From Microbacterium croceum (lineage in GTDB: Bacteria; Actinomycetota; Actinomycetes; Actinomycetales; Microbacteriaceae), in assembly GCF_023091245.1 (NCBI RefSeq), contig NZ_JAHWXN010000001.1:1240001-1304000 (forward strand): a DNA stretch of 64,000 bases. The letters run 5' to 3'. The position numbers and the translations under genes are program-made. Under the pieces are notes generated by a model that worked only from the letters and a program-made list of their open reading frames with translations, had not been told where the DNA came from and ran no database searches. Below are positions 37,477 to 45,950 of this stretch, piece after piece. Position 1 is the stretch's first letter. Every line of letters starts with the position of its first letter.

Positions 37477-38142
37477 TTACTTGGGTGAATTCGCAGAACG
37501 CTTGCGCTCACGACGTTGGCGCGCGTACTCGGTGGCGGTGGCTCGGCAGAGGTCACATCGACATTTCCTATTGGTGTACATCGGCAGAGTGCCGTGCTGA
37601 CCGGGTGCGACCTGCTCGCCGTCGAGTGCCTTGGTCGGCTCGACGTAGCGCACCGTCACCGGTCGCCGCGTGTGGTTGTCGGCCTGCGCTCGCTCGACGC
37701 GCTGAGGAGCCTTCTGGGGCTTGCTGGGGGCATCCCTGAGTAGCTCGATGAGTCGGTCCTTCCCCATGCGGGTAGCGCGTCGAATCTCATCCAGTCCTGC
37801 ACCCTGCGCGTGTAGGCGGAGGGCGTGGGCTTCCTGCTGTGCGGGATCGGCGCGGAACTCGATACGGCGCTCATTCGCCGCCGCTGATTCAGCGAGCGCC
37901 ACGGCGTAGGCGGTATCGGTCAGCATCGCGGACCTGGCGCGCTCGATGAGGGTTCCGTACTTCACCCTGAGACCGGCGCGGTAGACGGCATCCAACTCGC
38001 GGGCCTCCTCGATGGCAGGTCGGCGGGTCAAGTCGTCTTTGCGACGAGCAGAGCGGGTCAGCATGCCCCTGATCCGCTCTCGGTCCTCCTGTGACAATCG
38101 GAGGTCTTCGAGTTCGGCTACTGCTTCGCGGTGAGTCATCAT
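37477..38142 (-). CDS. Element protein with C-terminal CxC..C motif
   Basis: The protein is about 221 aa. It has a helical N-terminal half rich in Arg and Glu, an HTH-like segment (RLHAQGAGLDEIRRATRMGKDRLIELL), and a C-terminal motif GTLPMYTNRKCRCDLCRATA with three cysteines and a basic tail. This C-terminal motif recurs in actinophage and mobile-element proteins as I recall it. Several starts are possible (38151 GTG, 38142 ATG, 38139 ATG). Confidence 0.6.
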   Translation of the reverse strand: MMTHREAVAELEDLRLSQEDRERIRGMLTRSARRKDDLTRRPAIEEARELDAVYRAGLRVKYGTLIERARSAMLTDTAYAVALAESAAANERRIEFRADPAQQEAHALRLHAQGAGLDEIRRATRMGKDRLIELLRDAPSKPQKAPQRVERAQADNHTRRPVTVRYVEPTKALDGEQVAPGQHGTLPMYTNRKCRCDLCRATATEYARQRRERKRSANSPK

Positions 38143-38280
38143 GCTCTTCACTATCGAGCGAAACGCGCGGGCCTAAATGGGCGGCTCTGCGCCACCGAGA
38201 CATGCCCTGAGTGGCACATGATTTCATGCACAGGTGCACCATCTAGGCGTCTCACGGCATGGGTAGCCGCATCCGCTCCA

Positions 38281-38299
38281 GTCAGGATTCAGTCAGGAT
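38281..38299 (+). repeat. Right arm-type repeats (GTCAGGAT pair)
   Basis: GTCAGGAT occurs at 38281-38288 and 38292-38299, 11 bp apart and in the same orientation as the left-end pair. The stretch 38152-38424 has no gene, so its content is these repeats and the approach to attR. Confidence 0.65.
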
Positions 38300-38424
38300 G
38301 ACTTCGAGAAGGTGCGGAAGTGGACGTAACGGCCATTTTCTAGAATCAGGCTTCTGACCTGGAGTTACTGCCCGACACGATCACGGAGCGTCACGCTCGA
38401 TTCCGGTCTATTTCGCCCCTAAGC

Positions 38425-38465
38425 GATCAGAAGGTTAGGGGTTCGAGTCCCTTCGGGCGCACAGA
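38425..38465 (+). repeat. attR: 41-bp direct repeat (right end of element)
   Basis: This is an exact copy of 26960-27000, including 37 nt of the 3' half of tRNA-Arg. Without the 5' half it is not a tRNA gene. Confidence 0.95.
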
Positions 38466-38467
38466 TC

Positions 38468-38503
38468 CAGAAACGGCATCCACTTCGGTGGGTGCCGTTT
38501 CTG
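38468..38503 (+). terminator. Original tRNA-Arg terminator, now beyond attR
   Basis: The stem CAGAAACGGCA (38468-38478) pairs with TGCCGTTTCTG (38493-38503), with CCAC TTCG GTGG inside. It begins 2 bp after attR, so before integration it would have directly followed tRNA-Arg. Confidence 0.72.
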
Positions 38504-38521
38504 CGTTGCCGCTCCATCCCT

Positions 38522-38577
38522 GAGGGGTCATGACACGCCGTGCTCGAGGGCGGAGTCGCGGCGTGTCCTGACCCCTC
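38522..38577. repeat. 56-bp palindromic element, copy 1
   Basis: Arms of 19 bp (GAGGGGTCATGACACGCCG and its complement with one mismatch) flank an 18-bp loop. It lies between attR and the 3' end of the LysR gene, and may terminate that gene. Confidence 0.8.
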
Positions 38578-38588
38578 ACGGCGCGAAG

Positions 38589-39530
38589 TTACCCGAGCAA
38601 CTCCACCCCGAACCCGGCCACCACGGCGCGCAACTCCTCAAGGTAGCGCTGGGCCTGTTCGGTGAGCGGGATGGAGGAGTGGTCGATCCAGCCGATCTCG
38701 ATCCGCTCGTCGATGTCGAGCGGGATCGCGACGATCTCGGGGTCGAGGTCGTCGCTGATGATTCCGGTCGAGATCGTGTAGCCGTCGAGTCCGATCATGA
38801 GGTTGAAGATGGTGGCGCGGTCCGCGACCCTGATCTCCTGCTTGCTCGACAGCGTGGAGAGGATCTCCTCGGCGAAGTAGAACGAGTTGTTCGCGCCCTG
38901 GTCGAAGGTGAGTCGCGGCAGATCGGCGAGATCGTCGAGCGTGACGTGATCGCGCGAGGCGAGCGGGTTCTTCCGGGAGATGAAGATGTGCGGGTCGGCG
39001 AGGAAGAGCGGATGGAACGCGAGCCCTGAATCTCGCAGGAGCTTGTCGATGACATTCCTGTTGAAGTCGTTCCGGTAGAGGATGCCGAGCTCGCTGCGCA
39101 GCGTGCGGACATCCTCGATGATGTCCCAGGTGCGCGTCTCGCGCAGTGAGAACTCGTACTCGGCCGCATTGCTGCCCTTGACCATGCGCACGAATGCGTC
39201 GACGACGAAGGAGTAGTGCTGGGCAGAGACGCCGAGCAGGCGCCGCGAGGGTGGCCGCCCGAGGTAGCGCTGTTCGAGCAGTTCGACCTGCTCGGTGACC
39301 TGTCGCGCGTAGCCGAGGAACTCGGCCCCATCGGCGGTGAGCGTCACTCCGCGGGCGGAGCGGAGGAAGAGCGTGCGTCCGACCCGCGCCTCGAGGTCCT
39401 TCATCGCCGCCGACATGGTGGGCTGGGCGACGTAGAGCAGATCGGCCGCCGCGCTGATCGATCCCTCCGCGGCCACCTCGATGAAATAGACGAGCTGCTG
39501 AAGGGTGATGCTGTTCGATCCACGTGCCAT
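38589..39530 (-). CDS. LysR-family regulator of the mesX-mesD locus
   Basis: The 313-aa protein has the LysR N-terminal HTH (ITLQQLVYFIEVAAEGSISAAADLLYVAQPTMSAAMKDLEARVG, in parts) and a periplasmic-binding-like effector domain. It is divergent from mesX, 126 bp away, so it probably controls methionine synthesis there. The ATG at 39530 is preferred over a GTG at 39536. A perfect palindrome overlaps the start. Confidence 0.9.
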   Translation of the reverse strand: MARGSNSITLQQLVYFIEVAAEGSISAAADLLYVAQPTMSAAMKDLEARVGRTLFLRSARGVTLTADGAEFLGYARQVTEQVELLEQRYLGRPPSRRLLGVSAQHYSFVVDAFVRMVKGSNAAEYEFSLRETRTWDIIEDVRTLRSELGILYRNDFNRNVIDKLLRDSGLAFHPLFLADPHIFISRKNPLASRDHVTLDDLADLPRLTFDQGANNSFYFAEEILSTLSSKQEIRVADRATIFNLMIGLDGYTISTGIISDDLDPEIVAIPLDIDERIEIGWIDHSSIPLTEQAQRYLEELRAVVAGFGVELLG

Positions 39531-39543
39531 AGTCACAGACTAT
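39529..39543. promoter_or_regulatory. LysR-type operator candidate
   Basis: ATAGTC-aca-GACTAT is a perfect 15-bp dyad at the 5' end of the LysR gene, in the divergent intergenic region with mesX. It fits autoregulation and control of mesX. Confidence 0.6.
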
Positions 39544-39656
39544 AGGAACGCATAGCTGTGACGACTTACCCGATATCTGCCGAACGGCTGCACGATGGAG
39601 ACACAGACTTCCCCGCGGCCGACTCCGGCCGATCACAGCAACCAGATGGGCCGCTC

Positions 39657-40673
39657 ATGGCGAACGAATTCACGTTCAGCATCTCCACCACCCGCTTCGA
39701 CGAGGACTACGCGCCCTCCGAGAACTCGCGCATCACCACGAACTTCGCCAACCTGGCCCGCGGAGAGCACCGCCAGCAGAACCTGCGCAACGCCCTGACG
39801 ATGATCGAGCGCCGCTTCAACTCTCTGGCGCACTGGGACAACCCGACCCAGGACCGCTACGGCGTCGAGCTCGAGATCGTCTCGGTCGAGCTCGAGTTCA
39901 CCGCGGGCGACGAGGACAAGGAGTTCCCGCTGCTCGAGGTGCTCGACATCACGATCGTCGACCGGAAGACCGGCGTGCGCCACCAGGGCATCGTCGGCAA
40001 CAACTTCTCGTCCTACGTGCGCGACTACGACTTCAGTGTGCTGCTGCCGGCGGTCACCGAGGCTGCCGGAAAGTTCACGCTGCCCGACGAGTTCGGCGTG
40101 CTGCACGGCAAGCTTTTCCAGCACTTCCTCGCCTCCGATGCGTACCGGGAGCGGTTCACCACCTCGCCCGTCATCTGCATCAGCGTCTCGACGAGCAAGG
40201 AGTACCAACGCACGGCCAACCATCACCCGATCCTCGGCGTCGAGTACCAGCAGAACGACTACTCCCTCACCGATGAGTACTTCGGCAAGATGGGGCTGAG
40301 CGTGCGCTACTTCATGCCTCCCGGAAGCGTGGCGCCGCTCGCGTTCTACTTCCAGGGCGACCTGCTGAACGACTACTCGAACCTGCAGCTGGCCGGCACC
40401 ATCAGCACGATGGAGACGTTCCAGAAGATCTACCGTCCCGAGATCTACAACGCGAACGCGGTGGCGGCGCACGTCTACCGGCCGACCCTCGACCAGCAGA
40501 ACTTCTCGTCGACGCAGATCGCCTACGACCGTGTCGAACGGAGCCAGCTCGCGAGCGCGCAGGGGAAGTTCACGCAGGAGCACTTCATCACCCCGCATCA
40601 GGACGTGCTCGACCGCTGGGCTGCCGGCTACGCCGCCGAGGCCGACGCCGACTACGCGACCGCGGTCGCCTGA
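39657..40673 (+). CDS. mesX: MesX (DUF1852), partner of methionine synthase MesD
   Basis: The 338-aa protein is a DUF1852 member (ANEFTFSISTTRFDEDY at the start, then YGVELEIVSVELEF and YFMPPGSVAPLAFYFQGDL). DUF1852 proteins have been named MesX and are needed by the short methionine synthase MesD. ATG 39657 is the family-typical start, although the frame is open upstream to a GTG at 39558. It is followed by mesD after 18 bp. Confidence 0.85.
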   Translation: MANEFTFSISTTRFDEDYAPSENSRITTNFANLARGEHRQQNLRNALTMIERRFNSLAHWDNPTQDRYGVELEIVSVELEFTAGDEDKEFPLLEVLDITIVDRKTGVRHQGIVGNNFSSYVRDYDFSVLLPAVTEAAGKFTLPDEFGVLHGKLFQHFLASDAYRERFTTSPVICISVSTSKEYQRTANHHPILGVEYQQNDYSLTDEYFGKMGLSVRYFMPPGSVAPLAFYFQGDLLNDYSNLQLAGTISTMETFQKIYRPEIYNANAVAAHVYRPTLDQQNFSSTQIAYDRVERSQLASAQGKFTQEHFITPHQDVLDRWAAGYAAEADADYATAVA

Positions 40674-40691
40674 GCGCAGAGAACCACGATC

Positions 40692-41729
40692 ATGAGCACG
40701 CTTCTCCCCACATCGATCGTCGGCAGCCTTCCGAAGCCGTCGTGGCTCGCGCAGCCGGAAACCCTCTGGTCTCCGTGGAGGCTGTCGGACGACACCCTGT
40801 TCGAGGGCAAACAGGATGCTCTGCGCCTCGCGGTCGAGGATCAGCGCCAGGCGGGCCTCGACGTCATCAGCGACGGCGAGCAGACGCGGCAGCACTTCGT
40901 GACGACGTTCATCGAGCACCTCGACGGTGTCGACTTCGACCAGCGCGAGACCGTGCGCATCCGCAACCGCTACGACGCCAGTGTGCCGACGGTCGTCGGC
41001 GCGGTGAGCCGCCAGAAGCCGGTGTTCGTGGAAGACGCGAAGTATCTGCGTCAGCAGACCGACCAGCCGATCAAGTGGGCGCTTCCCGGTCCGATGACGA
41101 TGATCGACACCCTCGCCGACCGTCACTACAAGAGCCGTGAGAAGCTGGCGTGGGAGTTCGCGACGATCCTCAACCAGGAGGCGCGCGAGCTCGAAGCTGC
41201 CGGCGTCGACGTCATCCAGTTCGACGAGCCCTCCTTCAACGTCTTCTTCGACGAGGTGAAGGACTGGGGAGTGGCGGCGCTGGAGCGTGCGGCGGAGGGG
41301 CTGCGCGCCGAGACCGTCGTGCACATCTGTTACGGCTACGGCATCAAAGCGAACACCGACTGGAAGGCGACGCTCGGGTCGGAGTGGCGCCAGTACGAGG
41401 AGTCGTTCCCGCTGCTGCAGCGGTCCGCGATCGACGTCATCTCGCTGGAGAGCCGCAACTCCCACGTGCCACTGGACCTGCTCGAGCTCATCCGCGGCAA
41501 GAAGGTCATGCTCGGTGCCATCGACGTGGCGAGCGACACGATCGAGACGCCGGAGCAGGTCGCCGAGACTCTGCGCAACGCCCTCGATTTCGTGGATGCC
41601 GACAAGCTCATCGCGAGCACGAACTGCGGAATGGCCCCGCTGTCGCGCGACGTCGCCCGTGGCAAGCTGGCCGCGCTCAGCGCAGGCGCGGCCCTGGTCC
41701 GCGAGGAGCTCGCCACCGCGCAGGTCTGA
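40692..41729 (+). CDS. mesD: Short MetE-type methionine synthase MesD
   Basis: The 345-aa protein is the catalytic MetE-type domain without the N-terminal half of MetE. Zinc-ligand regions are VVHICYGYG and ASTNCGMAP, with QFDEPSFN in the barrel. Together with DUF1852 this marks the MesD/MesX class of core methionine synthases, which make methionine from homocysteine. Regulation by the divergent LysR protein is likely. Confidence 0.87.
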   Translation: MSTLLPTSIVGSLPKPSWLAQPETLWSPWRLSDDTLFEGKQDALRLAVEDQRQAGLDVISDGEQTRQHFVTTFIEHLDGVDFDQRETVRIRNRYDASVPTVVGAVSRQKPVFVEDAKYLRQQTDQPIKWALPGPMTMIDTLADRHYKSREKLAWEFATILNQEARELEAAGVDVIQFDEPSFNVFFDEVKDWGVAALERAAEGLRAETVVHICYGYGIKANTDWKATLGSEWRQYEESFPLLQRSAIDVISLESRNSHVPLDLLELIRGKKVMLGAIDVASDTIETPEQVAETLRNALDFVDADKLIASTNCGMAPLSRDVARGKLAALSAGAALVREELATAQV

Positions 41730-41746
41730 TCGCGCAGCATCCGCGC

Positions 41747-41802
41747 GAGGGGTCAGAACACGCCGCGACCGCGCGCGGCCGTACGGCGTGTCGTGACCCC
41801 TC
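41747..41802. repeat. 56-bp palindromic element, copy 2
   Basis: Arms GAGGGGTCAGAACACGCCG and its complement with two mismatches flank an 18-bp loop. It sits between the convergent ends of mesD and the PfkB kinase gene, and is a likely bidirectional terminator. Confidence 0.8.
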
Positions 41803-41813
41803 ACGGGCGTGGC

Positions 41814-42746
41814 TCAGGGATCCAGCTCTGCCAGACGGGGCGGGTCGGCGCCCGGTCGCGATACCGTCACTGCCGCTGCCGCGGCGCTCCGCCGCAGAAT
41901 CGAATCGATCCGGGCGGTGCTCAGGTCGGCGAGCACGCGCCGAGCCTCGGCGCCATACGCCCCCGTCTGCAGCAGACCATCGATCAGGGTGCCCATGAAG
42001 GTGTCCCCGGCGCCGACGGTGTCGACGAGTTCCACCGGAACGCCCGGAACGCGCAGGACCTCCCCGCGGACCACGGCGATCGCGCCCCGTGCGCCGAGCG
42101 TGACGACGACCAGTGCCGGACCCTCGGCCGCCCAGCGCCGCGCGACGGAGACGACATCCTCGCCGGGATGCAGCCACGCGATGTCGTCGTCGCTGGCCTT
42201 GACGACATCCGCCTGCGTCCTCAGGGCAGCGACCAGGGACCGCACTGCGTCCTCGTCGTCGATGAGCCCCGCTCGGACGTTGGGGTCGTAGCTGACGAGA
42301 GCACGTCGGTGATGCGTATCGACGAGGTCGGCGACCGCGTGCGCGCCGGGATCGAGCACGGCCGCGATCGAGCCGACGTGCAGCGCGTCGGCGCGCCTCG
42401 TGCGGGCGGTGTCGATCTCCCAGGTGATCGCGAAGTCGTAGCGCGCGGAACCCTGCTCATCCAGATGCGCGGACGCGAGCGAGGTGCGGGCACTCGCCGC
42501 GCCCTCGAGGATGACCGCTGATTCGGCGAGCCAGGCGCGGACCAGGCGTCCGTGGGCATCGTCACCGATCGCGGTGAGCAGCCGCGGACTGCGATCGAGC
42601 CGGCCGAGCGTCAGGGCGACGTTCGCCGGGCTGCCACCCGGCCGCTCGTCGACGGAGCCGTCGGCACGGTGCACGATGTCGACGAGTGCCTCGCCGACGA
42701 CGAGGATGTCGGGCCGTCGGGGTGTATGCGGTTCGAAGTGGACCAT
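41814..42746 (-). CDS. PfkB-family sugar kinase (fructokinase)
   Basis: The 310-aa protein has the PfkB motifs: DILVVGEALVDIV at the N-terminus, RPGGSPANVALTLGRL, and the catalytic anion hole DTVGAGDTFMG near residue 250. In a GH32/ABC sugar operon it most likely phosphorylates fructose. ATG 42746 follows GGGAG. The gene is last in the minus-strand operon. Confidence 0.9.
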   Translation of the reverse strand: MVHFEPHTPRRPDILVVGEALVDIVHRADGSVDERPGGSPANVALTLGRLDRSPRLLTAIGDDAHGRLVRAWLAESAVILEGAASARTSLASAHLDEQGSARYDFAITWEIDTARTRRADALHVGSIAAVLDPGAHAVADLVDTHHRRALVSYDPNVRAGLIDDEDAVRSLVAALRTQADVVKASDDDIAWLHPGEDVVSVARRWAAEGPALVVVTLGARGAIAVVRGEVLRVPGVPVELVDTVGAGDTFMGTLIDGLLQTGAYGAEARRVLADLSTARIDSILRRSAAAAAVTVSRPGADPPRLAELDP

Positions 42747-42805
42747 GTGGAACTCCCAGGTGAGGACGATGAGGAGCGGACCTGCCGTGCGGGCGGGTGA
42801 GTGGC

Positions 42806-44374
42806 TCAGATCGGGGTGCCGAACTCGCGGATCGTGATGCCGGAGAAGGTCGCGGGTCCGCCATCCGCGTACAGCGAGATACCGGTGTCGCTCTCGCGGA
42901 AGTGGACCTGCTGCGAGATGACGGTGTGCCCGGCATTGACGAAGACCTCGACGCTCTGCGTGTCGACGAAGATGCGCAGATGCACGGAGCGAGCATTCGA
43001 GTCGATCGGCGCTGCCGCTCTGGTGTACGGCACCAGTGAGAATCCGCTGAGGTCCGAGGGCCCCCGGTCGACGTAGAGCTCCGCCCCGTATTTGCCGATG
43101 TTGGTGTGGCGTGAGCCGTCTGACGACCGCCCGACCGACACGCCGACGTTCGCTGCGGCGTCCCACGCGATGTCGAGCTCCAGCTCGTAGGCGCGTCCGC
43201 TCCACGGCAGCACGACGCTGCCGTCGACGGTCTGGGGTGGGAGAGTCGTCGTCGCTGTGACGTAGTTGCTCAGAGCCTCGACGGGGCGGCTGAGGAGTGA
43301 GTACCAGCCGCCGCTCTGGTGCTCGAGACGCAGTTCGCGGACGATCGAGTTCTGGCCGTTGTAGCCGTCGGAGGCATCCGTGGGAACGTCGCGGGCAGCG
43401 TACTTCCAGTTGTTCATCCACGCGATCGCGAGCCGCTTCGTGTCGGGTGCGTCGATGGAGGGCCAGGTGACGGCGGCGTACCAGTCCCAGCCCCAGTCGA
43501 GCCATTGCGGAGTGAGGTCGTCGGCGTGGAACTCCTCGCCGTCCCACGTGCCCGTCCAATAGGCGTAGGTCATCGGCAGACCCACCCCATAGGCGTCCAT
43601 GCTCGCGCCGAGCACCCAGTGGCGGGTGCCGTCATTCGCCGTCATCTCGAACAGGTCGGGGCATTCGATGCCGCCGAGCGCGTGGTTCGGATAGTCGAAG
43701 TTGCGGCGCAGCACCCAGTCGATCAGGTTCGACGATGTGTAGAACGCCGCGTATCGCGCCCTGCCGATCACGCAGACCCATTCGCTGCGCGCGGTGTCCC
43801 AGTGGATCTTCGGGTCGCGGAACCACTCCGCGTTCTCGATCTCGGCCGGTGTCGAGGCAGCCCGTCCATCGGTGTTGACGATGACCGGATCGGGGAGTGC
43901 CGTGAACGTGAACCCTCCGTCGGTCGACCAGTACAGGTACTGCTCCTGGAACTTGCGGATGCCGTCGGTCGGCTGCGTGGCGAGCGCCACGACCGCCCCT
44001 GCTCCGAATCCTGCGGTGTTCGCCGTGTCGACGACCGCGGACCCCGACCACACCGGGAAGTCCGGCTGCAACGGCATCACCGTGCCGTGGTGGGTGAAGG
44101 CGACACCGTCGCTGGTGGTCGCATGGTCCCAGCCACCTGGTCCGTTGTTCTGTCCGGAGTGCAGGTAGTACAGCTGGTACGCACCGTTGGTGGTGACCGG
44201 TCGCTGCGGGTCGCACAGCCAACCCGCGGGTGGCGTCATGTGATAGTTCGCTCGCAGGGAGCCCGCCGGGCTCTGAGCGCGCGCGGCAAGAGGGGCAGCG
44301 CCGCCCAGGAACAGCGCGAGCGCACCAGCGCCGGCGCCTTGCAAGACGCTGCGGCGTGAGAGGGGATAGGTCAT
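42806..44374 (-). CDS. Secreted GH32 fructan hydrolase (Tat signal)
   Basis: The 522-aa enzyme has a twin-arginine signal (LSRRSVLQG) and a GH32 five-blade propeller plus C-terminal beta domain. The nucleophile motif is WLCDPQRP (Asp55), a change from the usual WMNDPNG. RDP (WFRDPKIHW) and the acid region (IECPDLF) are standard. It probably splits levan, inulin or fructo-oligosaccharides outside the cell for the ABC importer. Confidence 0.88.
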   Translation of the reverse strand: MTYPLSRRSVLQGAGAGALALFLGGAAPLAARAQSPAGSLRANYHMTPPAGWLCDPQRPVTTNGAYQLYYLHSGQNNGPGGWDHATTSDGVAFTHHGTVMPLQPDFPVWSGSAVVDTANTAGFGAGAVVALATQPTDGIRKFQEQYLYWSTDGGFTFTALPDPVIVNTDGRAASTPAEIENAEWFRDPKIHWDTARSEWVCVIGRARYAAFYTSSNLIDWVLRRNFDYPNHALGGIECPDLFEMTANDGTRHWVLGASMDAYGVGLPMTYAYWTGTWDGEEFHADDLTPQWLDWGWDWYAAVTWPSIDAPDTKRLAIAWMNNWKYAARDVPTDASDGYNGQNSIVRELRLEHQSGGWYSLLSRPVEALSNYVTATTTLPPQTVDGSVVLPWSGRAYELELDIAWDAAANVGVSVGRSSDGSRHTNIGKYGAELYVDRGPSDLSGFSLVPYTRAAAPIDSNARSVHLRIFVDTQSVEVFVNAGHTVISQQVHFRESDTGISLYADGGPATFSGITIREFGTPI

Positions 44375-44472
44375 TTCGGTTCCTTTCCAGGGGTCGACGG
44401 GCGCGACGATGCGACCGCCGGATCGTGAGACGGCAGGAGGAGGATCTGGTCAGAGGAAGCGGGCGGTTCGGG

Positions 44473-45942
44473 TCAGGCCGACACGTCCCGTGCGGATGCG
44501 GTCATTCTCTCCGGGCTCTCGATGTCGGCGACCGTCATCGTGATCGGACCGCCGTGATCCGTCGTGAGGATCAGTGTGATCGGACCGTCGCCGAGGACGA
44601 CGAGGTTCGATGCCGTCGCACTGCCGTCGCCGACGAAGACCTCCAGGAGAGGCCCGTCGAGACTCATCAGCAGCGTGACGGGGGAGGTGCCGACGAGAGG
44701 GACGGCACTCGTCGAGGGGAAGTCCTGATGCACGGCCTCGGCCGCACGCCCCCTCCGAGTGACGCGCAGCTCGCCGCCGCGTGGATCGTGGTCGAGCTCG
44801 ACGGTGGCATCCGCATCGCCCGACAAGGCGAACCGGACGGCACCGGTCGATGCCGGATCCCACGATGCCTGCAGGATCGCGTGCGTGCCGAGCATGATCG
44901 TCGACGGATGCGCCGTGTCCGCGACCGTCGTCTCCGACCCCTGCGCGAGCAGCTCACCGACGAACGGCGCGGGCTCCTGTACGAGCCGAGCCGCGCCGTC
45001 GACCGTCCGCAGGCTCAGTCTGCGTGGCAGCGACATCGCCCCTCGCCAGGGCGCCGAGGGGAAGACGTGCGCGTACCTCCAGTTGCTCATCCAGCCGAGC
45101 ATGATCGCCTCGCCGCCGGGAGCGCTGTCGAAGGTCACTCCCGCGTACAGGTCGCGCCCATGGTCGAGGCGCTCGAGCTCCGGTCTGTCGGGTGTGAACA
45201 CGGCACCGTCGAATGCGCCGACGATGTAGTGCATGGACGAACCGTCCGCGTCGGCATCCTCGCCCACCGGGTTCGTGCTCAGCAGCAGGACCCCGCGCAG
45301 GTCGTCCGGGTCGCCGTCGAGGGGGAGCAGCACCAGGTCGGGACACTCCCACACCACACCGGCATCGCCCAGGGGGCCGAAGGTGCTCTGCAGACTCCAG
45401 GACCGGAGGTCCGTCGATGAGTAGATGAGCACCTGCCGATCATCGGCCTCGACCGTGAGCATGATCCAGCGGGATCGGCCCGTCGGGTCGTCGAATCGGA
45501 CCACCTTCGGGTCGCGGAACGCGCTCGTGCCCCGGTCCAGGATCGGATTCGCCGGGTCGGGCAGCCAGGTGTATCCGCCGTCGCGGCTGCTCGCGGTCGA
45601 CTGGGCCTGGTGATCGTCGTCGAACGCGCTGGTGTAGAACGCCGTGAGCGACGTCTCGTCTCCGTCGGTCGTGGCGACCACCGATCCCGAGAAGATCTGC
45701 TCGCCGTCCCGGTGCGACAGGGCGACCGGATGCTCTCTCCAGTGCTGCAGGTCGGAGCTCGTCGCGTGTCCCCAGCTCATGTTGCCCCAGTCCGAGCCCG
45801 ACGGGTTGTACTGGAAGTAGAGGTGCCAGACGCCCCGGTCGTGGACGAGGCCGTTGGGGTCGTTCATCCAGTTCCGTCGCGGCGTGAAATGGAACGCGGG
45901 ACGCGGCACGATCGTCCGCGTCGCAGTGATGGGTGAAGACAT
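44473..45942 (-). CDS. Intracellular GH32 beta-fructofuranosidase
   Basis: The 489-aa enzyme has no signal peptide. Motifs are canonical: WMNDPNG (Asp28), FRDPKVV and WECPDL. It most likely hydrolyses imported sucrose or fructo-oligosaccharides to fructose and glucose. ATG 45942 is chosen because GH32 homology begins just after. It lies 8 bp downstream of lacI in the operon. Confidence 0.9.
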   Translation of the reverse strand: MSSPITATRTIVPRPAFHFTPRRNWMNDPNGLVHDRGVWHLYFQYNPSGSDWGNMSWGHATSSDLQHWREHPVALSHRDGEQIFSGSVVATTDGDETSLTAFYTSAFDDDHQAQSTASSRDGGYTWLPDPANPILDRGTSAFRDPKVVRFDDPTGRSRWIMLTVEADDRQVLIYSSTDLRSWSLQSTFGPLGDAGVVWECPDLVLLPLDGDPDDLRGVLLLSTNPVGEDADADGSSMHYIVGAFDGAVFTPDRPELERLDHGRDLYAGVTFDSAPGGEAIMLGWMSNWRYAHVFPSAPWRGAMSLPRRLSLRTVDGAARLVQEPAPFVGELLAQGSETTVADTAHPSTIMLGTHAILQASWDPASTGAVRFALSGDADATVELDHDPRGGELRVTRRGRAAEAVHQDFPSTSAVPLVGTSPVTLLMSLDGPLLEVFVGDGSATASNLVVLGDGPITLILTTDHGGPITMTVADIESPERMTASARDVSA

Positions 45943-45950
45943 GGGGTCCC

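Noticed and set aside
38425..38465. A second tRNA-Arg gene at attR
   Set aside because: Only the 3' half is present. The acceptor 5' strand and D arm are missing.
39544..39656. A SAM riboswitch upstream of mesX
   Set aside because: The leader shows no recognisable SAM-riboswitch helices, and the divergent LysR gene explains control.
39633..41804. 723-aa open frame on the minus strand across mesX and mesD
   Set aside because: It spans two well-supported genes and a palindrome and has shadow-like composition.
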